This document shows positions 7,805-8,453 of a stretch of 8,453 nt of DNA, in pieces. Below the pieces are notes generated by a model, which was not told where the DNA came from, did not search any database, and worked only from the letters and a program-made list of their open reading frames with translations. The stretch is taken from the NCBI GenBank assembly GCA_002359825.1, contig DENY01000293.1:5079-13531 (forward strand), read 5' to 3'. Source of the stretch: Bacteroidales bacterium UBA2632. GTDB lineage: Bacteria > Bacteroidota > Bacteroidia > Bacteroidales > Dysgonomonadaceae. The position numbers and the translations under genes were made by a program. Position 1 is the first letter of the stretch. Every line of letters starts with the position of its first letter.

Positions 7805-7812
7805 CAAATATA
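7805..7812 (-). promoter_or_regulatory. Putative -7 promoter element for the TIM-barrel/uxaC/TRAP operon
   Basis: TATATTTG (7812-7805, minus strand) is an exact match to the Bacteroidota -7 consensus TAnnTTTG and lies 65 bases before the TIM-barrel ATG. A TTG at 7829-7827 is the nearest candidate -33 element, but its 14-base spacing is shorter than usual. The 164-base gap (7740-7903) is the largest in the window and a sensible place for the operon promoter. It also holds an 11-base palindrome, TTGATAATCAA (7875-7885). No convincing terminator for the upstream gene was seen. Confidence 0.45.
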
Positions 7813-7903
7813 CAATAAAAGGATCACAAGGTCTAAATATAATTAAACAAAAAACATAATAATGAAACTCCGTTTTGATAATCAATGTAAGAAAGAAATA
7901 CTA

Positions 7904-8453
7904 TTATTTAAACGGAACAATCTCAATTATACACAACCCTCTTGGTTCGATAGATAATTCAACTTTAATAGCTCCATTCTTATACGAGTTTATCAATTCT
8001 CTACCATCTACGGTTAATATATAAACTTCACCGTTCTCGGATAAATCATAATCTTTTGCATTTATATTAAAGACAATAGGAATTGCATCATCCCCAATAC
8101 TTGCAATGGCCATTCCAAGATTATTATCCTCAGCCTTCCATGTACCAGTGTATAATAATGGCACACGTTTCTTAAAAGCTGTAACATTATCCTTACCTCT
8201 TCCTACATATATCGACAATTTAGAAATATCAATTTCCCGCTCGGGTATATCTATTGTGGGTGACTTTAAAAATTTTCCATATAATAAATACTTCAATCTT
8301 TTGTATCGCAATTTGGCAACATCTAATAAATAATCTATTTCCTCTTTCCTCTCTGAATCTAAGAAACTATGATAATTGGCAATAGTTGGTTGCATGCCCC
8401 ACACAAAAGATCTTGCCTGCTCCATTAAGAATTGTTTATTATATTTCTCGTCT
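7904..8453 (-). CDS. C-terminal part of a large protein, possibly DUF6259 glycoside-hydrolase-like (partial)
   Basis: The frame is open to the window edge: codons before the internal ATG at 8425 read DEKYNKQFL, so the true start lies outside and that methionine is not the start. The visible ~182 residues begin with the end of a probable catalytic domain (ARSFVWGMQPTIANY), continue with a helical stretch rich in K, R, L and Y (about 8402-8250), and finish with a beta-rich C-terminal domain ending in CIIEIVPFK. The WGMQPTIAN segment followed by a beta-sandwich-like tail recalls large DUF6259 proteins with a glycosidase-like barrel, but this is from memory of the family and remains tentative. 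No catalytic residue can be assigned. A carbohydrate-active enzyme would suit the uronate locus downstream. The 164-base gap and promoter-like element suggest a separate transcript from the TIM-barrel gene. Confidence 0.5.
   Translation of the reverse strand, partial: DEKYNKQFLMEQARSFVWGMQPTIANYHSFLDSERKEEIDYLLDVAKLRYKRLKYLLYGKFLKSPTIDIPEREIDISKLSIYVGRGKDNVTAFKKRVPLLYTGTWKAEDNNLGMAIASIGDDAIPIVFNINAKDYDLSENGEVYILTVDGRELINSYKNGAIKVELSIEPRGLCIIEIVPFK

Noticed and set aside
8423..8425. ATG at 8425 as the true start of the right-edge gene
   Set aside because: The frame continues open to the window edge with protein-like sequence, and the residues after this methionine look like the interior of a catalytic domain, so the gene is truncated by the window.
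1..8453. tRNA or rRNA genes, CRISPR arrays, insertion sequences, attachment sites
   Set aside because: The window is almost fully covered by intact minus-strand genes, and the gaps show no tandem repeats, terminal inverted repeats of mobile elements, or tRNA-like folds.

Overview
This window looks like Bacteroidota DNA. It is AT-rich, all start codons I chose are ATG, and there are no strong Shine-Dalgarno sites. Two gaps between genes carry TAnnTTTG sequences that match the Bacteroidota -7 promoter element. Every gene reads on the minus strand, so transcription runs from high to low coordinates. No gene-free stretch exceeds 300 bases; the longest gaps are 164 and 154 bases.

Layout in the direction of transcription. 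(1) 8453-7904: C-terminal part of a large protein, tentatively a glycoside-hydrolase-like enzyme of the DUF6259 type, cut by the window edge. (2) A 164-base gap with a -7-like promoter element. (3) 7739-6900: exported xylose-isomerase-like TIM-barrel protein. (4) 6794-5439: exported protein with two DUF1080 (3-keto-disaccharide hydrolase) domains. (5) 5398-3989: uronate isomerase UxaC. (6-8) 3989-1043: a complete TRAP transporter (lipoprotein DctP, small permease DctQ, large permease DctM) whose genes are coupled by TGATG and TAATG junctions or an 11-base gap. (9) A 154-base gap with a probable intrinsic terminator just after dctM, then a separate promoter-like element. (10) 888-76: a short-chain dehydrogenase resembling the SDR-type fructuronate reductase UxuB. 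(11) Positions 1-28: possibly the first nine codons of a further gene.

Inferred joint function: a hexuronate uptake and catabolism locus. The TRAP system would import a free uronate from the periplasm. UxaC would isomerise D-glucuronate to D-fructuronate (or galacturonate to tagaturonate), and the SDR would reduce fructuronate to D-mannonate. Mannonate dehydratase, KDG kinase and KDPG aldolase are not seen and may lie beyond position 1. The exported TIM-barrel and double-DUF1080 pair resembles parts of 3-keto-glycoside (oxidise, eliminate/hydrate) glycan breakdown. They would sit upstream of import and release the uronate or its sugar partner in the periplasm. No Gfo/Idh-type 3-dehydrogenase is visible in the window, so that link is a hypothesis. 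The most unusual individual feature is a ~58-residue insert in DctM that appears to add two membrane helices.
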